A stretch of 23,004 nucleotides of DNA from DATIYW01 sp035517415. Its GTDB lineage: Bacteria; Acidobacteriota; Thermoanaerobaculia; Thermoanaerobaculales; Thermoanaerobaculaceae. A program made the translations under genes and the position numbers. The notes below the pieces were generated by a model, which worked only from the letters and a program-made list of their open reading frames with translations, made no database searches and was not told the DNA's origin. Shown piece by piece: positions 7,949-16,309 of this stretch; position 1 is the first letter of the stretch, and each line of letters opens with the position of its first letter. The stretch covers positions 1-23,004 of the forward strand of contig DATIYW010000225.1 of assembly GCA_035517415.1 (NCBI GenBank), written 5' to 3'.

Positions 7949-8959
7949 TCAGCCATGGATGAACGGCGCGGCGTCGATCGCGCCGTGCAGCTCCGCGGGC
8001 GAGACGGTCGCGGTTCCGAGCTTGGTCACCACGACGCCGCCGGCGAGGTTCGCGATCGTCGCCGCCTCGGCGGCCGTCGCCCCGGCGGCGAGCGCGAGCG
8101 TGAGCGTGGCGAGCACGGTGTCGCCGGCGCCGGTGACGTCCGCCACCTGGTCGGTGCCGAACACCGGCAGGTGCAGCGGTTCGTTCCCCTCCTCCACGAC
8201 CGTGATCCCCTCGCGGCCGCGCGTCGCGGCGACGAAGCGCGCCGCGAGCTGGCGGCGCAGCGCCTCGGCCGCCGCCGCGACCGCCGCGCCGCCGTGCGCG
8301 TGGGTGCCGGTAGCGGCTTCCAGCTCCTCGAGGTTCGGCGTCGCGCCGTCGACCGGGCCGAGCGCGGTGAGCGCGAAGCGCGAGTCGGCGACCACCGGCG
8401 CGCCCGCCGGGAGCGCCTGGCGCAGCCGCGCCACGCCCTCGCGCGTCACCACGCCGTAGCCGTAGTCCGAGACCGCGGCGGCCCCGGCGTCGGCGCACGC
8501 CGCCGCGAGGTGCTCGAGCAGCTCGCGGCGCCAGCCGTCGCCCTCCGGCAGGTGGTCCTCGACGTCGTAGCGGGCGACCTGGTGCTTGAGCGAGGCGGGA
8601 CCGCCGGCGACGATGCGCACCTTGGTGACGGTGCGGAAGCCGGGCAGCACGGCGATGCGCGAGGTGTCGACGCCGCGCGCGGCGAGGTCGGCCAGGAGCG
8701 CGCCGCCCGCCTCGTCGTCGCCGACCACGCCGACCGGGAGCACGGTGCCGCCGAGCGACGCGACGTTGGCGAGCGCGTTGGCGCCGCCGCCGGGGAAGTC
8801 GCGCTGCCCCTCGAAGCGCAGGATGATCACCGGCGCCTCGCGCGAGATCCGCTTCGGCGTGCCGAGGACGAAGCGGTCCACGACCAGGTCGCCGTACAGA
8901 ACGACGCGTCGAGACGCGAATCCGTCGACGAGGGCGTGGAAGCGCTTGCGTCCGCTCAC
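7949..8959 (-). CDS. rfaE1: D-glycero-beta-D-manno-heptose-7-phosphate kinase
   Basis: A 336-residue PfkB/ribokinase-family enzyme that phosphorylates heptose 7-phosphate at C1 in ADP-heptose synthesis, equivalent to the N-terminal half of HldE. The protein shows VLYGDLVVDRF, the DFPGGGANALANVASLGG substrate motif (about residues 54-71), SDYGYGV, TPNLEELE and the ADVTGAGDT catalytic motif with the catalytic aspartate at about 280. The GTG start overlaps the lpxK stop as GTGA, which suits translational coupling; the reading frame stays open further upstream but that would lie over lpxK. A TAGAAT hexamer lies 7 nt before the start, so an internal leaderless promoter is also possible. The kinase and adenylyltransferase are split into two genes, as in many non-enterobacterial species. 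Confidence 0.94.
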   Translation of the reverse strand: MSGRKRFHALVDGFASRRVVLYGDLVVDRFVLGTPKRISREAPVIILRFEGQRDFPGGGANALANVASLGGTVLPVGVVGDDEAGGALLADLAARGVDTSRIAVLPGFRTVTKVRIVAGGPASLKHQVARYDVEDHLPEGDGWRRELLEHLAAACADAGAAAVSDYGYGVVTREGVARLRQALPAGAPVVADSRFALTALGPVDGATPNLEELEAATGTHAHGGAAVAAAAEALRRQLAARFVAATRGREGITVVEEGNEPLHLPVFGTDQVADVTGAGDTVLATLTLALAAGATAAEAATIANLAGGVVVTKLGTATVSPAELHGAIDAAPFIHG

Positions 8960-9975
8960 CGCGGCGATTCTACCGTAGCGGCGTGCAGTACCGGCGCGAG
9001 CAGCTCGTCGAAGCTGCCGATGAACGGCACCGCCTCGACCGCCAGCCAGGCGACCCGCGCGCGCAGGTCGGCGGGCAGCTTGACGACGTCCTTCGCGGTG
9101 GTGACGAGCAACGCGCGCTCGGCGGCGGCGGCCGCGAGCATCGCCTCCACCTCGCGCCGGGAGTAGCGGTGGTGGTCGGAGAAGAACTTCATCTCGACGA
9201 TGTCGGCGCCGAGGTCGCCGAGCGAGTGGATGAACCCCTCCGGCGACGCGATCCCCGCCATCGCGAGGACGCGCTCCCCGCGCAGCGCCTCCGGCGGCTC
9301 GCGGCGGTCGCCGCGGTGGAGGCCGACGGCGGCGAGCCGCGTCGCGACCAGCCTCGCCTCCGGCGCGCACGGCCCGAGCACCGCGAACGCCGCCATCGCC
9401 TCGGTGCGGTCGGCGGTGCGCGAGAGCACGATCGCGTCGGCGCGCGCGAGCGCGTCCGGGTGCTCGCGCCGCGGCCGGGTCGCGCCGAGCGGGTCGGACG
9501 CCTCGACCACGACGATGTCGAGGTCGCGCGCCAGCCGCCAGTGCTGGAAGCCGTCGTCGAGCAGCAGGTGGGTCGCGCCCGCCTCCCGCACCGCGGTCGC
9601 CGCGCCGCGCACCCGGTCGGGGTCGACCGCGATCGGCACCTCCGGCAGCTCGCGGGCGAGCAGCAGCGGCTCGTCGCCGGCCTGCTCCCAGCTCGTCGCG
9701 CGGTCGCGCCAGAGCAGCACCGGCGCCTTCTCGCGCCGGCGGTAGCCGCGGGTCAGGATCGCGGGACGGCAGCCGGCCGCGAGCAGCCGGCGCGCGAGCG
9801 CCGCCACCAGCGGCGTCTTGCCGGTGCCGCCCATCGCGATGTTGCCGACCGAGATCACCGGCACCGCGGCGCGCACCGACTTGCGCCAGCCGCGGGCGTA
9901 GGCCGCGTGGGCGGCGGCGTTGACCGCCTCGAGCACGTCGAGCAGACCGAGCAGGGCCGGCGGCCAGCGCTTCAT
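8956..9975 (-). CDS. lpxK: Tetraacyldisaccharide 4'-kinase
   Basis: A 339-residue inner-membrane-associated kinase that phosphorylates the 4' position of the lipid A disaccharide. The N-terminal hydrophobic helix precedes VPVISVGNIAMGGTGKTPL, whose Walker A GGTGKT lies at about 49-54. Next come ILTRGYRRR, the family signature LLLDDGFQHWRLARDLDIVVV, ATRPRREHPDAL, and a C-terminal MKFFSDHHRYSRREVE and TTAKDVVKLP. Length and motif order fit LpxK. The ATG overlaps the waaA stop (ATGA, 4 bp) and its own TGA overlaps the rfaE1 GTG, so the three genes form a coupled unit. Confidence 0.95.
   Translation of the reverse strand: MKRWPPALLGLLDVLEAVNAAAHAAYARGWRKSVRAAVPVISVGNIAMGGTGKTPLVAALARRLLAAGCRPAILTRGYRRREKAPVLLWRDRATSWEQAGDEPLLLARELPEVPIAVDPDRVRGAATAVREAGATHLLLDDGFQHWRLARDLDIVVVEASDPLGATRPRREHPDALARADAIVLSRTADRTEAMAAFAVLGPCAPEARLVATRLAAVGLHRGDRREPPEALRGERVLAMAGIASPEGFIHSLGDLGADIVEMKFFSDHHRYSRREVEAMLAAAAAERALLVTTAKDVVKLPADLRARVAWLAVEAVPFIGSFDELLAPVLHAATVESPR
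8967..8972 (-). promoter_or_regulatory. Possible internal -10 element before rfaE1
   Basis: The minus strand reads TAGAAT ending 7 nt upstream of the rfaE1 GTG, inside the last codons of lpxK. No -35 is visible and the hexamer overlaps coding sequence, so it may be chance. It is listed because the same arrangement occurs before waaC and waaA. Confidence 0.25.
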
Positions 9976-11237
9976 GCCAGCAGCGGTTCCAGCGCGTCGG
10001 CGGTGCGGCCGGTGGCGCCGGCGTGCTGCGCGAGCAGCGCCAGGCCCGCCTCGCCCGCGCGGCGCGCCTCCTCGGGATGGGCGAGCCACTCCCCGAGCAC
10101 CGCCGCCAGCTCGCCGCCCGAGTGCACGACGCGCGCCGCCTTGGCGGCGACGAAGTGGCGGTAGACCGCGGCGAAGTTCCGCACGTGCGGGCCGGTCAGC
10201 ACCGGCACTCCGAAGCGCGCCGGCTCGATCGGGTTGTGCCCGCCGGTCCCGACCAGCGACCCGCCGATGAACGCCACGTCCGCGATCTGGAACAGCGCGG
10301 CCAGCTCGCCGACGGTGTCGAGCACGACCACCGGGCAGCCGGGCGGCGCGTCCGCGACCAGCGTCCGCCGCATCGCCGTGAGGCCCTTGGCGGCCGCGAG
10401 CTCGAGCACCTCGGGCGCGCGCTCGGGGTGGCGCGGCGCCACGACGAGGAACGGGCGTCCCGCCTCGGGCAGGCGCCGCACCGCGTCGAGCACTGCCCCG
10501 TCCTCGCCCGCCATGGTCGAGCCGGCGATCACGATCCGCCGCCCGGCGGCGACGCGCCGCAGCTCGTCGAGCACGCGCGGGCGCGCCCCCGAAGGCGCGG
10601 CGTCGAACTTGATGTTGCCGGTGACGCGGAGGCGGTCGGCGGGGACGCCGATCGCCCCCAGGCGCCGCGCGTCCTGCTCCCCCTGCGCGAGGGCGAGCGT
10701 GAGCGGCGCGAGCAGCGGGCGCATGACGGCGCGGAACAGGCGGTAGCCGCGGAACGAGCGGTCCGAGATCCGCGCGTTGACGAGCGCGACCGGGATGCGC
10801 CGCGCCCCGCACGCGGCGAGCAGCTCCGGCCACAGCTCGGTCTCGACCAGGATCACGAGCCGCGGCCGCGCCGCGTCCATCATCCGCCGCACCGGCCCGG
10901 GCAGGTCGACCGGGAACGGCAGCGTGACGTCCGCGAGCTGCGCGCCGCTGGCCAGCGCCAGACCGGTGGCGGTGGTGGCGGAGAGGATGACCGGCACCTC
11001 GGGGTGGCGGTGGCGCAGCTCGACGAGCAGCGGGCGCGCGACCGCAACCTCGCCGACCGAGACCGCCTGGATCCAGATCGCGTCCCGCGGCAGGTCCGGC
11101 AGGCTCCAGCCCAGGCGCTGCGCCCACGGCGGGCGCTTCTTGCCGCGCCGCCGGTCGGCGAGGAACAGCCACGGCGCCGCGAGCGGCAGAGCGGCGGCCA
11201 CCAGCGTGCGGTAGAGCCAGAGGGGGGCGGACGCCAT
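9972..11237 (-). CDS. waaA: 3-deoxy-D-manno-octulosonic acid (Kdo) transferase
   Basis: A 421-residue GT30 enzyme that transfers Kdo from CMP-Kdo to lipid IVA. It has an N-terminal membrane helix (about residues 10-27), the acceptor-site motif IWIQAVSVGEVAVARPL with the catalytic base Glu at 63, then VILSATTATG, LPFPVDLPGPVRR, VETELWPELL, NARISDRSFRGY and the C-terminal donor-site run GGSLVGTGGHNPIEPA. It heads the LPS operon; lpxK overlaps its stop by 4 bp. The ATG at 11237 has no Shine-Dalgarno; a TAAACT hexamer lies 7 nt upstream. Whether it is mono- or bifunctional cannot be read from the sequence. Confidence 0.96.
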   Translation of the reverse strand: MASAPLWLYRTLVAAALPLAAPWLFLADRRRGKKRPPWAQRLGWSLPDLPRDAIWIQAVSVGEVAVARPLLVELRHRHPEVPVILSATTATGLALASGAQLADVTLPFPVDLPGPVRRMMDAARPRLVILVETELWPELLAACGARRIPVALVNARISDRSFRGYRLFRAVMRPLLAPLTLALAQGEQDARRLGAIGVPADRLRVTGNIKFDAAPSGARPRVLDELRRVAAGRRIVIAGSTMAGEDGAVLDAVRRLPEAGRPFLVVAPRHPERAPEVLELAAAKGLTAMRRTLVADAPPGCPVVVLDTVGELAALFQIADVAFIGGSLVGTGGHNPIEPARFGVPVLTGPHVRNFAAVYRHFVAAKAARVVHSGGELAAVLGEWLAHPEEARRAGEAGLALLAQHAGATGRTADALEPLLA

Positions 11238-11244
11238 TCGCGTG

Positions 11245-11250
11245 AGTTTA
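11245..11250 (-). promoter_or_regulatory. Candidate -10 element of waaA, leaderless arrangement
   Basis: The minus strand reads TAAACT, matching TATAAT at four of six positions, 7 nt before the ATG. No purine-rich ribosome site lies between. This would be the promoter of the waaA-lpxK-rfaE1-rfaE2 operon. No clear -35 is seen, so support is moderate. Confidence 0.4.
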
Positions 11251-11332
11251 GCCCGAATGTCTCACCGGCGTCCCGCCGCGCCGGCGGACCTCGCGGCGAC
11301 GGGGGGAGGCACGGCGACGGCGGCGCTCGCCG

Positions 11333-12121
11333 TCACGGCGTCGCGCCGAGGTGGAGCGGGATCTCGCGGTCGCCCGAGGCGGTGCGGATCACCAGCGTGC
11401 CGTCGAGCACGGCGGGCTCGCCGCGCAGCACCGACGCGACCGCGCCCGCGGCGTCGGCGAGCGCGACCTGCTCCTCGATCAGCACGTCGCCGCGCTGGCC
11501 CGCGCGGAGGCGGAAGCCGGTGTGCTGCGAGGCGAGCACCGTCTGCTTGCCGACCTTGATCGCGTACTCCAGGCGCGTGACCGCGATGTCGAACCCGAAC
11601 GGGTCGTAAAGGCTGAGCAGCCCGTGCACGGACACCGCCGTCAGGCCCGGCGTCACGGTGAGGTCGTCCACGCGCGCGTAGGTGTCGTAGAGCTTGCGCA
11701 GGGGCAGGGTCGTATCGCCGGGGTCGCCGAGGTCGATCGTCCCCTCGAGCGCGACCAGCGCCGCGCCCTTGGCGTCGAGACCCTCCCATCGCACCCGCAG
11801 CCGTCCCGGGTCGAGCGTCAGCACCCGCTCCGGCACGTCGCGCAGCTTGAGGTCGAACGCGGCGCGGGCGGTCGCGCCGTCGGCCGCGAGGTCGACCGCT
11901 GCCGCCAGCGGCACCGCCACGTCCTCGCCGAGCGTCAGCAGCTGCCCCGCGAGGCCGGCCGGCACGCCGCCGGGGAGCGCGGGCGTCCGCAGCGTCACGC
12001 GCACGACGTCCGCACTCACCACCTCGACCGCCACCCCGGCGATGCGCGCGGCAGGGGCCGCCGCGCCCGTCGCCGCCCAACCAGCCACCGCACCCGCCAC
12101 CAGTGTCCAGAGCGCTCTCAC
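11333..12121 (-). CDS. Secreted LEA type 2 (WHy-domain) family protein
   Basis: A 262-residue protein with a signal peptide (MRALWTLVAGAVAGWAATGAAAPAA). Residues about 28-125 and 130-258 each look like a beta-rich LEA14/WHy-like domain. The second is clearer: LLSLYDPFGFDIAVTRLEYAIKVGKQ followed by FRLRAGQRGDVLIEEQVAL resembles the N-P-F, V-x-x-L-x-Y pattern of the family. Such proteins are periplasmic or exported, with a suspected stabilising role under stress; no enzymatic activity is expected. The GTG start has GGGGAGG 5 nt upstream and a TAGACT hexamer about 21 nt upstream. It lies on the LPS strand but 95 bp upstream of waaA, which has its own candidate promoter. The family call is from pattern reading only. 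Confidence 0.6.
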   Translation of the reverse strand: MRALWTLVAGAVAGWAATGAAAPAARIAGVAVEVVSADVVRVTLRTPALPGGVPAGLAGQLLTLGEDVAVPLAAAVDLAADGATARAAFDLKLRDVPERVLTLDPGRLRVRWEGLDAKGAALVALEGTIDLGDPGDTTLPLRKLYDTYARVDDLTVTPGLTAVSVHGLLSLYDPFGFDIAVTRLEYAIKVGKQTVLASQHTGFRLRAGQRGDVLIEEQVALADAAGAVASVLRGEPAVLDGTLVIRTASGDREIPLHLGATP

Positions 12122-12142
12122 GTCGCCTCCCCGTTGCGACCG

Positions 12143-12148
12143 AGTCTA
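12143..12148 (-). promoter_or_regulatory. Candidate -10 element of the LEA type 2 gene
   Basis: The minus strand reads TAGACT, placing a start point about 15 nt before the GTG with a GGGGAGG ribosome site in the leader. No -35 was recognised. Confidence 0.3.
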
Positions 12149-12181
12149 GCGGATGCAGCCCTGGGCCGCCTCCGCCTTCGC

Positions 12182-12210
12182 TTGTGAAGGATTTCATTTT
12201 CTTCTACCCT
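12182..12210 (+). promoter_or_regulatory. Possible sigma-70 promoter of citF
   Basis: TTGTGA (12182-12187) and TACCCT (12205-12210) are separated by 17 nt in a T-rich patch that stands out from the GC-rich surroundings. The predicted start near 12217 would leave a leader of about 13 nt holding the GGAGG ribosome site. The -10 matches only three of six bases. Confidence 0.3.
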
Positions 12211-12229
12211 GACCGGCCGGAGGTGGGGG

Positions 12230-13846
12230 ATGCGACTGGAGAACTGGCAGAGGAACGCGCTCGGGCGCGAGGTCCCGACCCGGCTCGACGACCGCGACTA
12301 CCGCCCGTTCGCCGGCAGCTCCGCCGCGATGCCGGAGCCGGCCACCCATCCCGCCCGCGTGCCGTCGCGTCCGTTCGACGGCGCCTCGAAGGTCACCACG
12401 CTCGAGGCCGCGTTCGAGGTCGTGCGCGACGGCGATGCCGTCTCCTTCCCGCACTACTACCGCAACGGCGGCGACCGCTTCCTCCGCGCCGTGGTCGCCG
12501 AGCTGAAGCGGCGCGGTCGCAAGGGTATCCGGATGATCGGCAACGCCTACTTCGGCGAGCTCGACTACCTCGTCGAGGCGCTCAAGGACGGCACCGTCGC
12601 CTACGTCTACGGCAACCCGTACGGCGGGCTGGCCAAGGCGGCGGCGGCCGGGTCACTGCTGCCGGTGCGGATCGTCGGGTGCAGCCACGGCGGCCGCCAG
12701 CGCGACATCATGCTGGGCGTCGAGCCGGTGCGCCTGGCGGTGTTCCCCGCCCCGGCGGCCGACATCTGGGGCAACGCCTCCGGCATCCTCGGCAAGCGTG
12801 AGGAGCTGTGCGGGCCGTTGGGCCTGTTCGACGCCGACGTGCGCTACGCCGACTACTCGTGCGTGTGCGCCGGCACCGTGTTCGACCGCTTCCTGCCGCA
12901 CCGCTCGCTGTCGATGGAGCACGTCGACTTCGTCGTGCCGTTCCCGGGCGTCGGCGACGCCGCCGGGATCGGCGCCGGCACGCTCGACCTCGGCCGCATC
13001 ATGTCGGGCGGCAACCTCAAGGTCGCCGACCGCGTGATGGCGCTATTGGGCGCCGCCGGTCTGCTGCGCGACGGCGTCGCCTTCCAGTCCGGCTCGGGCG
13101 CCTCGCTCGCGATCCTGCAGCGGCTGTCGGACCACTTCGCCGAGCACGACCTCAAAGCGTCCTTCACGATCGGCGGGATCACCCAGATCCACGTCGAGAT
13201 GCTGCGCCGCGGCGCGGTCGAGCTGATCCTCCACGGCCAGTGCTTCCAGCCCACCGAGGAGGTGTTCGACTCGCTGCGCAACGACCCCGGCCACCAGGAG
13301 GTCTCGACCTCGATCTACGCCAACCTCGCCTGCAAGGGCACGCTCACCCCGCTGCTCGACTTCTCGCTGCTCTCCTGCGCCGAGATCGACACCGCGTTCA
13401 ACGTCAACACCGTCACCGGCTACGACGGGCGCTTCGTCGGCGGCATCGGCGGCGGCCCGAACGTCGGGCGCTCGAAGCTGACGATCATCTTCACCACGCT
13501 GGCGGGGTTCTCGAAGCGGCGCGGCCAGAGCTACCCGTCGATCCGCGAGCGGGTCAACACCGTCACCATGCCCGGCGAGCTGGTCGACCTCGTCATCACC
13601 GAGGAGGACGCCGTGATCAACCCGGGCTCGCGCTCGCCGGCCCTCGACGCGCTGCGCGCCAACGCCGCCGGCGCCGGGATTCCGCTGATCTCGATGGAGG
13701 CGCTCGCCGCCAAGGCGATGGCCAAGGCGAAGGAGCTCGGCCCGCTCATGCCCGAGCCCGAGCTCGCCGGCGAGCCGGTCGAGATCGTCAAGGCCGACCA
13801 CGGCTCCATCCTCGACGTGGTGCGCCGGCCCGCCGCGACGGCGTGA
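12230..13846 (+). CDS. citF: Citrate lyase alpha subunit (citrate CoA-transferase)
   Basis: A 538-residue protein of the CitF family, which exchanges acetyl for citryl on the lyase acyl carrier protein. Family features include SFPHYYRNGGDRFL (72-85), IVGCSHGGRQRDIMLG (148-163), VAFQSGSGASLA (283-294), FTIGGITQ, LACKGT, DFSLLSCAEIDTAFNVNTVTGYDG (387-410), GGIGGGPNVGRSKLTIIF and SYPSIRERVNTVTMPGE (434-450). Length is typical and the frame is intact. GGAGG lies 6 nt before the ATG. The other lyase genes (citC, citD, citE, citG, citX) are not in this window, so the gene is an orphan here. A CitT-like transporter lies 0.9 kb away on the other strand, which supports a citrate or dicarboxylate theme. 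A related CoA-transferase role is a less likely alternative. Confidence 0.9.
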   Translation: MRLENWQRNALGREVPTRLDDRDYRPFAGSSAAMPEPATHPARVPSRPFDGASKVTTLEAAFEVVRDGDAVSFPHYYRNGGDRFLRAVVAELKRRGRKGIRMIGNAYFGELDYLVEALKDGTVAYVYGNPYGGLAKAAAAGSLLPVRIVGCSHGGRQRDIMLGVEPVRLAVFPAPAADIWGNASGILGKREELCGPLGLFDADVRYADYSCVCAGTVFDRFLPHRSLSMEHVDFVVPFPGVGDAAGIGAGTLDLGRIMSGGNLKVADRVMALLGAAGLLRDGVAFQSGSGASLAILQRLSDHFAEHDLKASFTIGGITQIHVEMLRRGAVELILHGQCFQPTEEVFDSLRNDPGHQEVSTSIYANLACKGTLTPLLDFSLLSCAEIDTAFNVNTVTGYDGRFVGGIGGGPNVGRSKLTIIFTTLAGFSKRRGQSYPSIRERVNTVTMPGELVDLVITEEDAVINPGSRSPALDALRANAAGAGIPLISMEALAAKAMAKAKELGPLMPEPELAGEPVEIVKADHGSILDVVRRPAATA

Positions 13847-13935
13847 CGCCCCGCGCCGCCGGCGCAGCGACACGATGCGGCCGGCGACGCGCCGGCAGCA
13901 GCGCCTCCCGAGCTCCGAGACGGTCGGTGGTCCGC

Positions 13936-14406
13936 TCAGACCGCCGACGCCTGCGCGGCGGGCTCGCCGCGAGCCGCCAGGCGGTGGTACGCGAACGTCG
14001 CCTGCACGGCGCGCAGCGCCACCCACAGGAACACGATCATGAGCAGCGCGTTCCCCCTGAGCCGACCGCGCGCCAGGAGCACCGCGAACCCGACCAGGTT
14101 CGCGAGGACGAGGCCGAGCGCGAGGCAGGCGGCGACCCGGCTCCGCAGCTTCCAGATCAGGAGCCCCAGGACAATGGGAGCGGCGAGGATGACGAGCGTC
14201 GCGACCCAGGCCGCGGTGGACGGCGCCGCACCGCACCGCGGCAGCGTCCTTCCGGAGATCTCGACGATCTCGGCGATGCACCCGATGACGCCGACGACGA
14301 CCAGCGCCCAGCCGAGCCCGCCGGCGAGGTACGCCGCGTCCCCCACGTCCTCGATCGGACCGGACAGCACCGCCCGCCACGACCTCCGCCGCACCTGATC
14401 GAACAT
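13936..14406 (-). CDS. Small four-helix membrane protein of unknown function
   Basis: A 156-residue protein with four predicted membrane segments near residues 32-50, 66-86, 91-112 and 119-137, and arginine-rich N- and C-termini. I do not recognise a family. The ATG at 14406 was chosen because GGAGGGAGGG lies just upstream; a longer open frame continues but is arginine-rich and resembles noise. It converges with citF (89 bp between stops) and lies downstream of the DASS transporter on the same strand, 376 bp away, so it is probably transcribed separately. Confidence 0.7.
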   Translation of the reverse strand: MFDQVRRRSWRAVLSGPIEDVGDAAYLAGGLGWALVVVGVIGCIAEIVEISGRTLPRCGAAPSTAAWVATLVILAAPIVLGLLIWKLRSRVAACLALGLVLANLVGFAVLLARGRLRGNALLMIVFLWVALRAVQATFAYHRLAARGEPAAQASAV

Positions 14407-14782
14407 CCGCCCTCCCTCCGCTCGGCACCGCCGCTGTGGCTGTCGCTCCGTCTCATGACCTGACGGCATCTTGCGCCTCGCGTTCCGGCGCGCGCAAGCG
14501 CCCTCGCGGCGCGCGGGCGAGGCGGCATCCGGTGGCGTGGCGGCGCTCGACTCGGACCTCGGAGGAAAGGGTGGCCGGCGGTGGTCAGTCGCCGGCCGTC
14601 GAGATCGGAGGACCCCGCGCACTGGTCAGGTACGCGAGCCTCCAGAAAGGAGGAGAGCTGCCGGCAGGGCCGGCAGTCCCAATGGGGAAGACGGCTGGGT
14701 CGCCCCGGGGTTGACACGGACCGCCTCGCGGGCCGTTGCGGAGCCGGAGCCCCGGCCGGGATGGAGCCTGGCCGGCCCGCGC
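14407..14782. other. Intergenic stretch with a perfect inverted repeat, no gene seen
   Basis: These 376 bases lie between the small membrane protein and the DASS transporter, both on the minus strand. Open frames here are arginine-rich shadows with no family features. Visible elements are the ribosome site GGAGGGAGGG of the membrane protein at the left end and the hairpin at 14658-14676. I found no convincing promoter or RNA gene. Confidence 0.6.
14658..14676. terminator. Perfect 8-bp inverted repeat, possible terminator of the DASS transporter
   Basis: CTGCCGGC and GCCGGCAG are exact reverse complements around a 3-nt AGG loop. The hairpin lies about 105 bp after the transporter stop on the minus strand and is followed there by a pyrimidine-rich CTCTCCTCCTTTCT rather than a true T-run. 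It could be a weak intrinsic terminator, a Rho-assisted stop or an unrelated protein site. Confidence 0.3.
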
Positions 14783-16228
14783 TCAGCGCGCCAGGACCCA
14801 GGGCACGCCGATGCCCAGGAAGACGACGAGGAAGATCAGGCCGAAGATCGCTCCGAGCCTCCAGAAGACCCCCGAAGGGAGGTAGCCGCTCCCGTAGTAC
14901 ACCGGGCTCGGTCCCGTGCCGTACGGCGTCAGGATGCCGAGCAGCCCGAGCGAGAGGCAGAGGAGCAGGGCGAACTTGGCGACCGGCAGCCCGGGGACCG
15001 CCCCGCCGACCGCGAGCATGATCGGCAGGAGTGCGGTCGTGTGGGCGGTGCTGCTGGCGAACAGGTAGTGGACCAGGTAGAAGAAGACCACGAGTGCGAC
15101 CATGACGACGGTCGGCGAGAGGCCGGCGGTGCGCCGCGCCAGGCTGTTCGCGAACCACGTCACGAAGCCGGTCCGCGCCAGTCCGTCGGCGAGCGCGACG
15201 AGCGTGGCGAACCAGGCGAGCGTGTTCCACGCCGGCTTGTTGGCCGTGACGTCGTCCCAGGTGAACACGCGCGTGAGCAGCATCAGGCAGACGACGACGA
15301 GGGCGACCGTCGTCGCGTTCACGAACGCGCCGCCGAAGATCCACAGCGCCAGCGCCACGATGACGTAGCCGCCGAGCAGCAGCTCGCGCGGCGAGACCTT
15401 CCCCATCTGCCCGAGCTCGCGCGCCGCCCACTCGGGCACCTCGTCGCTCCGTCTCACCTCGGGCGGGAAGATCCAGTACGTCAGCAACGGCACGAGGAGG
15501 AGAAGAACCGCGCCCACCGGGGCGAACGCGACGAACCACTGGACCCAGCCGAGCTCGACCCCGACGGTCTTGCGCACGATCTCGGCCGCGAGCAGGTTCG
15601 GCGCCAGCCCAGTGAGGAAGAGCGAGCTGGTCACGCAGGTGGCCGAGATCGCCACCCACATCAAGTAGGAGCCGATGCGTCGCGCCGACGGGTCGTTTGG
15701 CCTGGAGTCGAAGAGCGGCGGGACGTTGCGGATCACCGGGTAGATCGTGCCCCCACTCCGGGCCGTGTTGGACGGGGTGAACGGCGCGAGGATCGTGTCG
15801 GCGATCGTGACGGCGTAGCCGAGCGCCAGCGTCCGCCGCCCCATCGTCTTGACGAGGAGGAGGGCGACCCTGCGCCCGAGGCCGGTCCTTTCGTACCCGA
15901 GGGCGAACATGAACGCCGCGAAAATGAGCCAGACCGTGGCGTTCGAGAAGCCGGAGAGTGCCCACGTCAGGCCGGCCTCGGCCGGCTTGAATCCGGGCCT
16001 CGCCAGCTCCGCCGGTCCGAAGAGCACCCACCGCGACAACAGGGTGGCCACGGTGACGCCGATCAACCCCACCGCGCCGCCGGGGAGCGGCTCCACCATC
16101 AACGCCACGACGACGCCGGCGAAGAGGGCGAAGTAGCGCCAGGCGTGCGGCGGAAGTCCCGATGGGACCGGGGCGAGGACCACGATGACGGCAACGGCAA
16201 CCGGGACGACGGCGCGCCATGCCTTCAT
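14783..16228 (-). CDS. DASS-family anion transporter (CitT-like di/tricarboxylate carrier)
   Basis: A 481-residue polytopic inner-membrane protein of the divalent anion:Na+ symporter family with about 12 hydrophobic segments. The first substrate/sodium loop reads APFTPSNTARSGGTIYPVIRN with the SNT motif at 153-155, the form typical of CitT/TtdT and plastid dicarboxylate carriers. The second, repeat-related loop reads LFASSTAHTTALLPIM with SST at 392-394. Late TPYGTGPSPVYYGSGY also fits this subgroup. Likely substrates are citrate, succinate, tartrate or 2-oxoglutarate; whether it is a symporter or exchanger cannot be told. AAGGAGG lies 5 nt before the ATG. It follows the Ser/Thr kinase by 81 bp on the same strand, so it may belong to that unit. 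Confidence 0.92.
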   Translation of the reverse strand: MKAWRAVVPVAVAVIVVLAPVPSGLPPHAWRYFALFAGVVVALMVEPLPGGAVGLIGVTVATLLSRWVLFGPAELARPGFKPAEAGLTWALSGFSNATVWLIFAAFMFALGYERTGLGRRVALLLVKTMGRRTLALGYAVTIADTILAPFTPSNTARSGGTIYPVIRNVPPLFDSRPNDPSARRIGSYLMWVAISATCVTSSLFLTGLAPNLLAAEIVRKTVGVELGWVQWFVAFAPVGAVLLLLVPLLTYWIFPPEVRRSDEVPEWAARELGQMGKVSPRELLLGGYVIVALALWIFGGAFVNATTVALVVVCLMLLTRVFTWDDVTANKPAWNTLAWFATLVALADGLARTGFVTWFANSLARRTAGLSPTVVMVALVVFFYLVHYLFASSTAHTTALLPIMLAVGGAVPGLPVAKFALLLCLSLGLLGILTPYGTGPSPVYYGSGYLPSGVFWRLGAIFGLIFLVVFLGIGVPWVLAR

Positions 16229-16309
16229 GGTTCCTCCTTGGCGTGATTATCGCTCCGCCGGAAGGTGCCGGAATCGCAAGATTGAGGGCGAAGGCGCGAG
16301 CGCGGGTTG

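Noticed and set aside
6986..9166. Plus-strand open frame of 726 codons antisense to the rfaE genes
   Set aside because: Composition is dominated by Arg, Ala, Gly and Asp, with no motif; the minus-strand rfaE1 and rfaE2 are unmistakable.
13858..13896. Inverted repeat GCCGGCGC / GCGCCGGC between the convergent citF and membrane protein stops
   Set aside because: The 23-nt loop and lack of a T-run make an intrinsic terminator unlikely; 8-bp GC palindromes arise easily by chance in this composition.
14711..14716. TTGACA on the plus strand, a perfect -35 hexamer
   Set aside because: No -10-like hexamer at 16-18 nt and no plus-strand gene downstream before 18809.
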